Shown: piece by piece, positions 23,313-34,615 of the stretch
Numbering within the stretch: position 1 is the stretch's first letter
How the letters are laid out: every line of letters starts with the position of its first letter
DNA from: Ramazzottius varieornatus
Lineage: Eukaryota > Tardigrada > Eutardigrada > Parachela > Ramazzottiidae
Length of the DNA: 64,000 bases
NCBI GenBank assembly: GCA_001949185.1
Contig: BDGG01000001.1
Coordinates: 1,796,478 to 1,860,477, forward strand
Reading direction: 5' to 3'
Notes under the pieces: model-generated
The model's database searches: none
What the model was told of the DNA's origin: nothing
What the model saw: only the letters and a program-made list of their open reading frames with translations
Position numbers and translations under genes: made by a program

Positions 23313-24661
23313 AATGACAATCTCGGTTTTGCAATGGTTTCGCACGCTCCGGTTGAGCCGTAGTATGCGAATAGCAATAAACAAGTTATTGACAAACGTC
23401 AACTGTGTCGTGCTTGAATATGCAGAACAATTTCTATCGCAGTTACAATGAATGGATAATATTCTAGACACCTGCATGGTACTTTGCGACAATTGACACG
23501 AGACGCTCCATTGTCCGAGCAGCGGACCGTCTCGCTCGTTGGTCCGTCGAACATATCTGCGGCGTCTGCTGTGTCCCTAATCGGCCGATAACACACTGTT
23601 CGACGGAGAACCTTGTTGTTGACTGTTTCTGTTTAGCGAAAGTTTAGAGCAAGAGGTTTTAAAGGCGGTTACTGGCCTGAATATTCTGCATTTTGCGAGC
23701 GTACTGAACGAAGGTCTCTCAGCTGTTTTCCAAGTGGGAACATGATAGAACGGGTTTTTGGGTAGCGCCTCAGGGTAATCTAAATTTAACCACGCGATGA
23801 TGGATAAATAATCCGTGACAGTTGCACCACAACATCTAATCGTCATCCTCGTCCGCCCACACACCACAATAAGTATATAGCAGCCAAGCCCAGACCCGAA
23901 ATATTCCCTCTTCTTGGCACGCTATTGACCTCGAACTGGAAACGTACCAAAGAAGCTGTTCCGGGGTTTGCCTATAACTTCAGCTGGAATGACATGGAAG
24001 TTGGGCAAACAAAACATATAAAATGGGTGTCTCCATGTGGCGCACGTTTTCATTGTGAATGAATAGAAGAGTGCTTTGCTTAAGATAACGATCTTGTGTG
24101 ATCTGTTTGCCCAGCTCCTTGATCATACAGAAGTATCACCGACTGTGAAATTTTTATTGCATATCGCAGAAAAGCAGGCAAGAAAGTAGGACCAAACGCT
24201 GCGTGCGTGCTTCAACCAGCGAAGTCGAGAAACGCGGACAGATTAGGTAGAGAGCTATACGATGTCAGAGAGACTTATGTCGCTTGTGGCATCGGCAAGA
24301 AAATAAAGACGGATTTTTTAGGGCGGATATGGCAACACGGAGGCTAGGGAGTGCAAGGAGTTCAGCTGCGGCGCGGTGCAGAGGCAGAAATCAGCGGAGG
24401 TGCATTCAGTGAGCAGAAACTTGGCCAAACCACAATCTTGCACAGCTTTGAATTCTTCCATCACGCAAGAGAATATAACTTAAGCAATGCATACCGAAGC
24501 TCTATCATCTTTGCTTTCGAATATCCATTATGGGAAAGGCTTTAGGAATATATTTCTGCAAAATAAAGGGTTATTGAATAGGAGTAACTAAAGTGGTACT
24601 GTACGTTGTGCGTGCATGATCAAGCGGCAGATTGGCCAGAAGACTCGACCAGAATGTTTCC

Positions 24662-24711
24662 TCAAGTGGCGCACTATTTAGTACTGTTACCTGCAAGTGT
24701 GCGCCACTGGG
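24662..24711. repeat. Palindromic repeat copy, first of a close pair
   Basis: tcaagtggcgcac ... agtgtgcgccactgggg, preceded by the outer arm agactcgaccagaatgtttcc. Confidence 0.78.
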
Positions 24712-24733
24712 GAAAATGGACAAAATTGTTTTT

Positions 24734-24783
24734 CCAAGTGGCGCACGTTTTCGGTATTGTTGGCTGGAAGTGTGCGCCACCTG
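24734..24783. repeat. Palindromic repeat copy, second of a close pair
   Basis: ccaagtggcgcacg ... agtgtgcgccacctg, only about 22 bases from the preceding copy and followed by the outer arm gaaaaacaatctggctgag. Confidence 0.78.
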
Positions 24784-24862
24784 AAGAAAAACAATCTGGC
24801 TGAGTGACTCGAGTTTGTCTGCCAAGCTTCAGTATAATTCATACTTTGAGATGTGAGGTGCG

Positions 24863-27800
24863 TCATTTTTTTTCATCAACGAAGCCAAGTTGATCTATCA
24901 TTTCCGCGGCAGTAAGGGGCGAAGACGTCGGTTTGAAATGCTCCCGACCGCTTCCAGCTGAGTCGGCGTCTAGACTAGCGCCAATGTGATTCAACTTGGG
25001 TCTGTCACTTTTGCCCGGAGTAGCATCTGAAGCAAGGGAGAAGCGTTTCTGCGACAGCTTGACTGCAGGCACACCTGGTGGACTGTCGTGATAGATGCCT
25101 TCCGGGACGTTACGAGTATGGTGCTCTTCAAACATGGCCGGTGTGCTCCGACCTGGGGACATAACCGGCGAAGGACGACTGTAACCCAACTGCTCGACAA
25201 ACTCTTCCGCATTTTGAGGCGTCGAATCACGGCGGTTGTCGCTGTTTGGAACGTCTTGAGAGTTGGCCCGGCTATTGTTACTCATCATCCGGCGAATCGG
25301 GGTACCCTATAGAAATACATGGTATGTAAAGGCAGCGACCATACGGGCACTGGCTTTTACATCCAATACGCACCCTAGACTGACCGGAACCTCGACCGGA
25401 GCCCGAACCGCCATCTGTCGTGGATTTCTTTCTCTTCAACTCGATCTCGTCCAGTGGAGCATCGTCGCGGACCGTCGTCGTTCCGATCTCGGTTCCTGCT
25501 GGAATGATACCTTTGTGCAGCGCCATTTCGTCTAGCGGCACGGGCTTTATCGGTACTGGAAACCACCAACGTCTGTTAGACTACAGTGCCGCAAGGAACT
25601 CGGGGAACAAATTTCCCCAGTGGTGCACGCTTTCAGCCAATAACGCTGAAAAGATGTGCCACTTGGAAAAACAATACGGTCAAGCTTCCAAGTGGCGCAC
25701 GCTTTCAGCCGAAACAAAGAGATTTATGCGCCACCTGAGATGTCGATTTGTGTCAATTGGTTTATCTTGTTCAAGCTCGAGTATATGCTTACCGTCTTCT
25801 TCCTCGCCGTCACCAGCTACAGAATTCTGCCTCTCGTTCAATATCTCCACATTGACATGTCTCGGAAGTCTTGCTGACCTGGCTGACCGACCTCTACCCG
25901 ACGCAGGCCCACCTTCCGCCGCGTCCGGCCAGTTGAAACCGGGCGGCTTCTCGGCACTCTCCTCCTTCGATCTGGGAGTGGCCGGTGCCGACGGAGTGGC
26001 TTTATTGCCTTGATTGCTATCGGGCCAGGCAAAAGCCACCGCGTCTTCCTTTGCCAACGACGGGACATTGGCCACCGACATATCACTGTCCGGCACTGCA
26101 GCCGGCTTGTCATCGTCCTTGTCTCGATGGATCTTCTGGGACTGTGGGTGTTGCTTGTTGGTATGGATGATGGAATCGGCTGGCATGACAGTTTCTTCGG
26201 GCGGCGGAGCGTCGGGTGCAGGCTTGTCGTGGGCTAGCTCGATCATGTCTTCGGCAGAATCCACGTTAGCCTTGGTTGGATCGGGGTGGTCGAGGACTGG
26301 TTGGGTCTTTTGGAGAGGGGCTGGTGAAGCCTCGCCGGTGTCGGGTTCGGATTCCGTGCGGAGGTAGGTCTCGGTGGGTTTGGCTTCGTTGTCGTCGTCA
26401 GCTGAACGGACCATGGTTTCGGTTGCTTTCGGGGTTGTGGGGTCGTCTTCTGTCGATGTGGACCGGACGAATGTATCGGTAGGCTTTCCGGGGCTTTTGT
26501 TGTCGTCAGTGCCGTCTGTTACCGAATTGAGCCTCTCTACTCTGGTCTTTCCACCTAAATAGGAGGAAATTAATCGTAGAAAATCGCCTAAATCGTTCAA
26601 ACGTTCCGCTGAAGTGTTATCAGCTTGCAACATCGATCACAGTTGGGAAAACAAAATCCAAAAACCAATAATAATTATAGCGCAGGTCCGAAAACAGTTT
26701 TTCATCTCAGTCATTATTAAACCTGGCCGAACAGTCCTATTTTACACAGACTTACGCAATATTTTGCTCGCGAATAAAAGCTGTTTATTCTTTTAGCCGT
26801 TTCCGACTTACCTTCAGTTCCGCCCATCGACAGGAGTTCATTCTGGTACGTTTCTTCCACGTGCGGTATCTCCGAGGCCGTTGCCGAGTTGGGTCGCGAC
26901 ACCGTCTTGGTCCCGATAGACGAGGCAGCAGATGTTGGCCTTTTCCTCGCCGTCTCCGTCCGGCCTTCCTCACCTTGAACCTTGTCAGAGTCATTTACAG
27001 GCCAAACAAAGGGACTTTTCCTCTCACCTTCACTTCCTCCTTCCCCTTCACCCTCTGTCCCACTACCAGCTTTCCCTTCGTCTTCCCTGTCACCCACCCT
27101 CTTTCCACCACGGTACTCCACCTTCGAGCCAACATCGTTGATATTCGGTAGAGGCGGCGAAGAAGGTTCTGTCGTCGAAGGTGGTCGCACAACCGACGAA
27201 GACTTCCGGCTACGGGAAGTCTTTCGATCACGGCCGGTTGTTGTAACGTTCAGGCTGTTATCGAGTGGCGCGAGCTCTTCGGACAGTTCGGGACTCAGTC
27301 TGTCTTCGCAGTAGTTTTCTAGGAGTTTTTCCCGACCAGAATTAAGGGGCTCGTTGGGTGTTCTCAGGGAAGCGTCAAGAGCGTTGCCGTTTATCAAGCT
27401 GCCGCTCTTCAGATTACCGTTGCCCGCACCTGCGACTACAACAGATGGATTACAGTTTGGGTTGAATGGTGATGGACGTCATGAAGCTGTTTATGTGGCG
27501 GATAAGAATAATTGGACAAGATGGCTCGTCTTCCTGTGTTCTGTGTTCTCTGCCTACCTGGCAAGAGCTTTGCGGTGCTACGTTGCAAAGGCGCCGGTCG
27601 GGAGTTGTCACGCCCGCCACCATTGGTGAGCCGCGAACGCGATATTGATCTGCTACGCTTAACACCGAACGAAACTGAATCACCATTGAGGCGATCACGA
27701 AGAACCCCCTGCTTATCGGAGGAGGAAGCGTCTGTCGAGAAAACGGTGGTGTCGTTGAGACCACGCCGAGGCATACTGACACTTCTGCCAGGAGGTGGAG

Positions 27801-29499
27801 GCATCGCCGAGGGCTTTTTGTTGAAGGATTGCAACATGAACTCGTGGCCTTTGCACCTGTCATAAAGAAATCACTTAGCCGAATTAATTCGTGGAAATTT
27901 CTGAACGAAAAGCAACGAACAAAATATTCCTCTGGTTAACAGCTCGGCATGCAATCTCGACCCGATCTTGCTCCCAAATGACGCAAAGTTTCAGCCAACA
28001 ACAGCAGAAGCGTGCGCCACTTGAGAAAGCAATCTTTTCAAGTCTGTTTATTTCAAGTGGCTGACGCTCTTCGTGTTGGTGGCTGGCAGCATGCGCCGCT
28101 TGTCAAAGCGATCTGGTCAAGTTTGTTTGTCGAGCTCCCAAAATGATATGGTGGCAAATTTTGTTCTAAAATGTGAAACCACAAGAAAACGAAAACAAAA
28201 TAGAAAGATTAGTTTGAAAATGAAATTGAAAATACAATTAAGTTTTTGGATTGCGTGGATTATTTTACCGGTAGCAGAGAACAACATTGGTACATTCGAC
28301 AGCTTTGAAATGGGTAGTTTTCGAGCCGATCATCTGGTGGGTGGTGCGGAGCTTGTTCAGACAGCAGACAGAGATCTTGTGAAAGAAGTGTCCGTCAAGG
28401 TAGAAGGTAAAGTTGAGCGGAGTGCGTGAGCTGATCGATGATTGTTGGACGGGAAACTTGGCTGCAGCTAGAAACCACAAGGTCGAAAGGTTAACTTCCA
28501 ACCGACAACATCATTGATTTTGGTAATGGAATTGATTTTCTTCCGACACATTTCTATCATCCTTTTTCACACAACTCTCAAAAACCAGAAAAACCTGGCT
28601 GTCCGTCATAACAAACTGGACAACAAAGAAAGTCATTTACGGTAGAAATCCCTGTCAAACGCAACAAAAAAGATGCAAAGGGGAAAGTCTGCGCATGACT
28701 TCACACAGATCCTTATCTTAAATGGCGTACAGTTCCATTGTTATCAGCTGTGAGTGTGCGCCACTTGGGAAACGGTCTGGGTGAATTCAGTGCTGCCGGA
28801 TCAGTTCGATACCGGGGGTACGATATCTCTAAAATCTGCTGTAACATACTACGGCCAGGAAACAATGCTTACTTTCGTTCTGCATCCAAAATTCATGGTT
28901 TAGTCTAGACGAGCCTTTGCCTTGGCCAATATGCTGGACGATCTTGACATTGCGCATCTGGTCCTTGGCTCGTTTAATCAAGTTTCTGTTCTCGCTGTAG
29001 TCCATGAACGCAATGGTCACTTCGCCTATCATTTCGCCATTCTGTGACTTGTCGCTGCCCCGGTCCGACGTGGCCGAGTTAATTCCCCCAACTCCGTTGA
29101 TCTGCGGCAGTCGCTCCCTGTAGCCATTGGTGCCGTTGACGGCAGCCCCGTTGGTAAGCTTGTTCTTGAGGATAGGCTGTTGCGACTGTGGCTGAGGCTC
29201 GTTGGACCACTTGAAGGACTTGGCGTCACTGTCGGCCATTTGTGACTTTCTGGCTGGTCGACGAGTGGGTGAACGCGAAGGCGCGCGGTTACGGAAATAA
29301 TCATTCTTAGCGAAAGCTTCGGGCAGGATACCGCCGGACATTTCCTGGAGGAAATCAATTACGTAAGATATATTTGAACAGGTGAGGAAAAAATCGGCCC
29401 TGAGCGGGTTTTTGTCACTTACGAATGGAGAGAAAAAGGGAAGGGAGAAAAGACATGTTTCCTATTTACACAAGAAATTAAATTTACCTTTTTACTCAT
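24863..29499 (-). CDS. Unrecognised 928-aa disordered protein with repeated short motifs
   Basis: Seven exons (29499..29488, 29344..28873, 27848..27558, 27435..26812, 26554..25793, 25555..25374, 25306..24863), with all phases consistent. The first coding exon encodes only MSKK; the next continues EMSGGILPEAFAKNDYFRNR. The exon-3 acceptor (gtgcaaag|GCC) is the least certain junction. The protein is almost entirely low-complexity and charged, rich in Ser, Asp, Glu, Pro and Lys. Recurrent motifs are an aromatic W[PS] motif (FKWSN, FVWPV, FAWPD, FNWPD), a T[DE]T[FMY][VL]R motif three times in about 45 residues (TDTFVRS, TETMVRS, TETYLRT), and AEEFVEQLGY echoed by AAEMIDQLGF at the C-terminus. No folded domain is evident. 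Its function is unknown; repeated linear motifs suggest a multivalent binding scaffold. Confidence 0.62.
25617..25665. repeat. Palindromic repeat copy, intron 4 of the disordered gene
   Basis: ccagtggtgcacgctttcagcc ... gatgtgccacttgg. Confidence 0.76.
25688..25738. repeat. Palindromic repeat copy, same intron as the preceding copy
   Basis: ccaagtggcgcacgctttcagcc ... tatgcgccacctga; about 22 bases from the previous copy, a second instance of close pairing. Confidence 0.74.
27974..28024. repeat. Palindromic repeat copy, intron 2 of the disordered gene
   Basis: ccaaatgacgcaaagtttcagcc ... gcgtgcgccacttgag. Confidence 0.7.
28053..28103. repeat. Palindromic repeat copy, diverged, intron 2 of the disordered gene
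   Basis: tcaagtggctgacgctcttc ... gcatgcgccgcttgtc, followed by aaagcgatctggtcaagtttgtttgtcgagctccc, a well-kept outer arm. Confidence 0.66.
28719..28769. repeat. Palindromic repeat copy, intron 2 of the disordered gene
   Basis: taaatggcgtacag ... agtgtgcgccacttggg; third copy within this one intron. Confidence 0.7.
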
Positions 29500-32477
29500 A
29501 ATGGCGGATGTGATGAAGAGGCGAATGCACAATGGTTAGATAAACACGCCGCCAGTCAAGATCACGAGGTCTGTAAACCCAACCCTTACTCGAAGAGCTC
29601 CTGTAATTAAACCCATGTACTGCACGAAGATGAGACTAGTTTTCATAAAGACCCAAGGCAAAACCTCAGTCCGAAACATACAGAGGAAACCGTGAGCGTA
29701 CTGTATGAAAGTTATGTGACTAAGATGGACACCGCAGGCAGTTGCAGCGAGCGGACAAACGTCGAAAGGTTAAAAGCTTTAATCGATGAGTTTACATTCT
29801 AATGTGTTCTCGTCATGTGGCGAAAATATCGAAAGGGAAAACAAAGGGAAAACCTGCAGCTGCGAGCTGTGCTAAGTCGCTCGATAAAAGTGGCCAAGAA
29901 AACTTGAAGCATGGGAACGGTACGATCAACCAACACGCCCTTTCAGAATGTTCCAGTCTACACTCCCTACCGGTAGGCTTCCGTCTTCCCTTCGGATACT
30001 GGTATGATGGCTGCGGAAAGCTGGAGCGGGTGTATAAATCAATATCGGATCGTTCATAATCACTTAGCGAGAAGCCACACAGGGTAGCGACCTCTGTCTG
30101 TCGACGCACCTGACAGGGATATTTATCCTTTCCCAAGAGAAACCTGCAGCTGCACAAATCTGTGAGCTATTTTTGGTTTAATCCGGCCTTTTGTTTGCAG
30201 GGGTTTTTACCCGTATCCATCTTCCCGGCTGAGAAGTTTTGGAAAGACTTCGCGAACGGGAATTTCTGTTCACGTTAACTCATCAGTTGCAATTGGTCAG
30301 ACTTTTCTGGAATTTTTTATTGATCATAGACACGGTAAACTCACACGTCAAATAATGCGTACTACTTTCGATCGGTGTGACAATGGCACAATTGGCAAAT
30401 CCATAAGGAAGAACTGGATGGAACTTTCGAGTAAAGTTGCTGAGATCATTCTAGAGTGTATGACCAAGCGTGACTGCCGTTATATGGTCGATCGAAACGT
30501 GGAACTGTATGATAAAAAGATGGACCAGGAAGCCGAGAACCTTGCATATAGCGGGCAGTCGAATCGAACATGGGTAGCCGGCAGTCGAATCGAACATGGT
30601 CTCAAGTGGCGCACATTCTCATTGTTCTTGGCTGGACTGTGCGCCCCTTGGGAAAACGAGCCTGTTCAAGTCACTTGCCGACGTCCCAAATGAAAGCCAC
30701 ACCCGCGGTATGAGTGTGAGTACAGTATAGTAAGAGCTCTTTTGACCTTCAATCGATCGGCGCGTGTATTTTTCACCTCCTCCCCGCTATTTGACTGTCC
30801 GCCTTACCGGAAGTTGCTTACAACACCGCTTTTCAGCGTCGTGTGGTCGTAATGCAAACAGCCTTCTTTATGAAGTTGGAGCTTTCATGTCGGCTGTTAA
30901 GAGTAGAGCCGTGCCTTCTTTGGCTCTCAGGGGATGTCAAGAAGACAGACCTGCACTTACTCCTCACGTAATATGCGCGAAAGAGCAAGTGAAGTGATTC
31001 TTTCTAAGATACGCGGAAAAACCTATTACTCGCTCTCGGATACGGACACCATTCTTCGGGTCCTGAACCCTTACGTCTGAAGTGCAGGCTTCAGTTGTCT
31101 TTACGAATCGAACCATGTGCTCGCGTAGAACCAACGAAGCTAGTTGCGTCAAGAGAAGTTTTAACAAACGTACCGTTCAAAATTTGGGAAGCGAAATCAT
31201 ATCCACCCCCAGTGTACAAGTTCTTGATCCTCAGGAGGCCAGAACGCGTCCCCGTTCCTCCGCGAGTGGAATATCTGCTGCGGCGCCTTCCGTTCCCACA
31301 TGGTTTTGTACAATGTACCGCTCGACGCTCAATCTGCCAGAATCCAAGAAGAGAACTGTTCACGATGAAGATGAGAACGCCTAGTGGTATTATTTTCTGA
31401 CTCGGCCAACACTGCAATGTGAAACTTACGGGATACGCGAGCGAGGACTGGAAGCGCACACTTCGTATCGATATTCGATCGATGATAATCCGCTTGGCCC
31501 TTCACACACTTCTCAAGTACGCATCCTGGTCGATCAGAGAAACCTTCACCTGTGAGCGCGTCTCAACAGCAGGTACTTCTGCCTGTCGGCCTAGTTTGGC
31601 GTACCCACTATGCGCCTCCTGCCTGGGCGGAAGAACTGGGCTGGAGAAGTCGGTTTCCCTTGGTTCTGTAGACAACAATCCATAATTCATCATGGATCGA
31701 CATCTCATCTATAGTTCTACATTCCGAATAGCCTTCCGCGCAGCTCGAAGGACCCTCCAAATTTGTGTTATTTTTATCGTTTTTCCCCTCATATTCTCCT
31801 GAAGGCACCGGAAGTGAGTCTGAAGACGTTTCTGCTACCTATCACTATCAGAACACACAAGACAGCAGGTGAGCGCACGAAGCAAGGGAAAAGTTGAAAA
31901 GCCAGAGTGAGAAAACGAATGAAATTCATCGAGAATTCCGAATCTGGCGAGTGATCGAGTATTTTGTTCAAACACAAGGCTTGGCGAAACTGCCATCATG
32001 ATCTTCTCCAGCAGAGGTACTAATGTTCGTAACCTTGTTCATGCAGCGTGACTTACCCGACGTCAGTGAATTTGAGCACTGGCGCCTTCACTAGTGCAGA
32101 TGCGATGCGCGTAGGCATGCCACTTGAGTTGCGCAACTCGCCAGAAGTTCTTCATGTCTTCCAGCACGAAGCGGCACGGGTCTTGAGACGCTGCTGTCAT
32201 GCGTCCTGGACGTAACGTCTGGCGTTCCTTCTGAGCTTTCAGGACGTCCAAGCGCCTGACAGAGACGCTCTTTCCCATCATCAGCTCTACTCACTTTCCA
32301 TATCCGTGTCATCTGAAACGAAAAACTTATAAAGAACGCCGTCGAAATGTACATACCGAAGATATTCAGTTCACTTCTCTCTCCTCCCCCGCTGTTTCTC
32401 TCGCTTCACAAGACTACCTTTGCCCTTCGCAACGTCCATTACCGGTCTCTGACAGAAGCGCGCACGGCCAATCCATC
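29500..32477. other. Unresolved interval, no firm gene
   Basis: There are short ORFs on both strands but no recognised domain. On the minus strand an ATG at 32119 opens MPTRIASALVKAPVLKFTDV followed by a donor (GTCGG|gtaagt at about 32057), which looks like the first exon of a small mitochondrial protein, but I could not extend it in phase through 31.0-32.0 kb. A plus-strand 112-codon ORF at 30355 ends inside the palindromic repeat at 30602. A 20-base direct duplication (gcagtcgaatcgaacatgg) lies at about 30556-30600. Confidence 0.4.
30602..30651. repeat. Palindromic repeat copy
   Basis: tcaagtggcgcacattct ... actgtgcgccccttggg, followed by the outer arm aaaacgagcctgttcaag. Confidence 0.74.
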
Positions 32478-33517
32478 ATGTCGGCCGTGCTCGTGACAGC
32501 GCTTGCGTTTCTGACCTTGCTGGCGCCGAGTGACGCCACGTGGATACCGAACGATGTGGCTACCCGCTTTGGCATTCCCGTCATGATGGCTGAAGCGGTG
32601 AGTGGTACGAATTCTCCTGAGGGTTATTCCTAGCTAATACTCAAAACACATCCTGCCTTGGCTGTCCGGGTTTCGCGTCTTGTAACCAAACGGAAAAATT
32701 ATTTTTACAGCATGAAGCGCAAGTTCGAAGCATCGCGGTCCAGCCTGGCATGGGCATTCGCCACCTGCGTATGGCTTCTTGCGGAACTAGCGATTGGGTC
32801 AAGATCAACCAACTGACCATCTCTCCAAGTGTTAGCGACCTACAGACGTCGTCTCAACTTTTTCCAGCTTACTGCTCGTAACGAAAACCTGAATAGAACC
32901 TTCTCTTTCTAAGACAGATATGAAACTGACGGGTGATGTTCAAATCCTATCCCAAACGAAGGACAGTTCCCCAATTGCGGTGAGTATTCCCAGTTACGCC
33001 ACTATTCTAGCAGTTGAAAACTTTGAAACCATGAATTTCTGTTTCTCAGGTTGATATCGATATCAAGAAACAGTTTCCCTTCTCGGTTGGAACCATCCGT
33101 AAGTATCAAAAGTCCGAGTTCCGAAGCCGGAAGGAAGTCGTATCAACCGACAAGACTGGGATTTTTTTTGCCCAGATACCCATCACTTTAGCGATATCTG
33201 TAGCTTCGCTCACCAGTTCGCCGATAAGTGCGCCACCAACATCACAGTCTTGGAGAACAACAACATACCTTGTGCTTGTCCAGTTCCCCAGGTACGCCGA
33301 TGTGCTTCCTCGTGTCCCTTCGCTTCTCAGCACTGAGTTGTTCTCTTTGGCAGGGGAAGTAAACTGTGAAGCAGCTTCTACTGATGCCGCTGGCCTCCCA
33401 GCATCACGGTACCATCCGCTCCTTCATGACCAACGGAACTACTTCGCCAAGGTGACCATGAAACAGGACAACAAAGTCATCGCTTGCCAAACTGTCTCTG
33501 CTGCTGTCCAAGTGTAA
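32478..33517 (+). pseudogene. GM2-activator-like ML-domain gene with disrupted last exon
   Basis: Six exons (32478..32597, 32711..32828, 32918..32979, 33050..33098, 33176..33291, 33354..33517). The first five join in phase. A signal peptide (MSAVLVTALAFLTLLAPSDA) is followed by an ML/GM2A-type beta-cup domain: SCGTSDWVKINQLTISP, DIDIKKQFPF, DICSFAHQFADKC and NNNIPCACPVPQ, with the family cysteine pattern. The expected frame of exon 6 begins GK, then meets a TAA at 33360-33362 exactly where the family has Gly-x-Tyr, continues TVKQLLLMPLASQHHGTI..., and near 33435 must shift by one base to reach NYFAKVTMKQDNKVIACQTV. GM2A-type proteins are secreted or lysosomal lipid carriers. The two lesions mean a decayed gene or two local sequence errors. 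A poly(A) signal aataaa follows near 33584. Confidence 0.66.
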
Positions 33518-33713
33518 CCTACAAGCCACACTGCAGATATAATTAGAATCCGGACACATTGTATGGGATTAGAAAGCGCCAGATAATAAAACGCGTATCT
33601 ACTGTCTTCGTTTCTTTTTTTCCAGGAAGTCTCATTTTGAACATGGTGCATTGTACAGCTTGGTATTAAACCCAACATCCGAACGAAGCAAAAACTGCCA
33701 AAACTGTCTCGTG

Positions 33714-34130
33714 ATGGAAGTCGGATTTGATCCGGCACCAAGGAGGGGCGTAGTTAGTAGTGAAAAGCTGTTGATCGAAGTTGCATGCCGCCAACGATAC
33801 AGCAGCATTACAACTTCGTACCGACAGCCAGTGTCACAGGCAACCTCTCCAGCAAGCAACCTTCGGAGGAGTGATCCCGCAGCGTCGAAGTTTGGTGCAC
33901 AAAGCTATTCGTCCTACAATGTATCACAAATCTCTCGTGATGACATACAGCGGGAGGTTCATGAAGCACTGCAGTACGTTCAGCAATCACCCAGGCTGAA
34001 AACACAGGCTTTGACAGAGCTGTACTTACCGGACGTCCAAAAACCTGAAACCATTTCACAATATGTACTGTCTATGTACTTATCCCTTCGCACTCGGGAA
34101 AAAGATGGTGCGTGCCGACGTGCGGTGTAA
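33714..34130 (+). CDS. Hypothetical 138-aa ORF
   Basis: Open from the ATG at 33714 (MEVGFDPAPRRG) to 34130. The central and C-terminal parts look protein-like: Ser/Tyr-rich, then helical, with SRDDIQREVHEALQYVQQSP and LYLPDVQKPETISQYVLSMY. It could be one exon of a larger gene; GATG|gtgcgt near 34108 is a possible donor. I recognise no family. The stretch 34131-34615 shows no further coding signal. Confidence 0.33.
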   Translation: MEVGFDPAPRRGVVSSEKLLIEVACRQRYSSITTSYRQPVSQATSPASNLRRSDPAASKFGAQSYSSYNVSQISRDDIQREVHEALQYVQQSPRLKTQALTELYLPDVQKPETISQYVLSMYLSLRTREKDGACRRAV

Positions 34131-34615
34131 CTTTGAATTGTCGCTGCGGAAGACTCGATTGTGTGACGACGGGACGCGATGATTATGTTGCGAAGCCTTA
34201 CTGACGCTCTACTCGAAGCTGACGTTGATCAGTTGTGGAAGGTTGACTGTACTCGTATTGGACTCGAAGAGGAAGCTCTAATGACGCTGCAGATTCGTGT
34301 GTGCGGTGTTGTGCAGAACAAAATGGCTAGAAGTTGATGTGTAAAGCAGAGCGACAACTAGAAGCAGGTGTAGTGTAGCGTAGGGAGGTCTGTGAAGGTA
34401 TGAAGTGTCGTAGTAACAGTAGAGAAGCAGTCGATGGGACTGTAAAAGAAGAGTAGAGTAGGGGCATAGCTGCGAAGTGCGAACTGACGAGACGACCACT
34501 ACAAAGCAGACGCAACTTCATGACTGTGGGAATGACTGCCTAAATTCCAAATAACAAATCAAATGACAAACAACAGTGTCAGTCCATCACTCTTCACTTA
34601 ATTCTTGGTGATCCT

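Larger units (their letters stand above)
22352..24862. other. Gene-poor interval with repeat copies
   Basis: No ORF here has recognisable protein character or convincing splice partners. The interval holds single-arm remnants of the palindromic family at about 22534 and 24034 and full copies at 23261, 24662 and 24734. Promoter sequence for the Pro-rich gene is presumably at its left end. Confidence 0.6.

Noticed and set aside
30355-30693. Plus-strand 112-codon ORF
   Set aside because: The last third is translation of a palindromic repeat copy, the rest lacks recognisable features, and there is no splice context.
31091-31459. Minus-strand ORF with a Gly/Arg-rich stretch
   Set aside because: It could not be joined in phase to neighbours, and the frame of the donor-like end is ambiguous.
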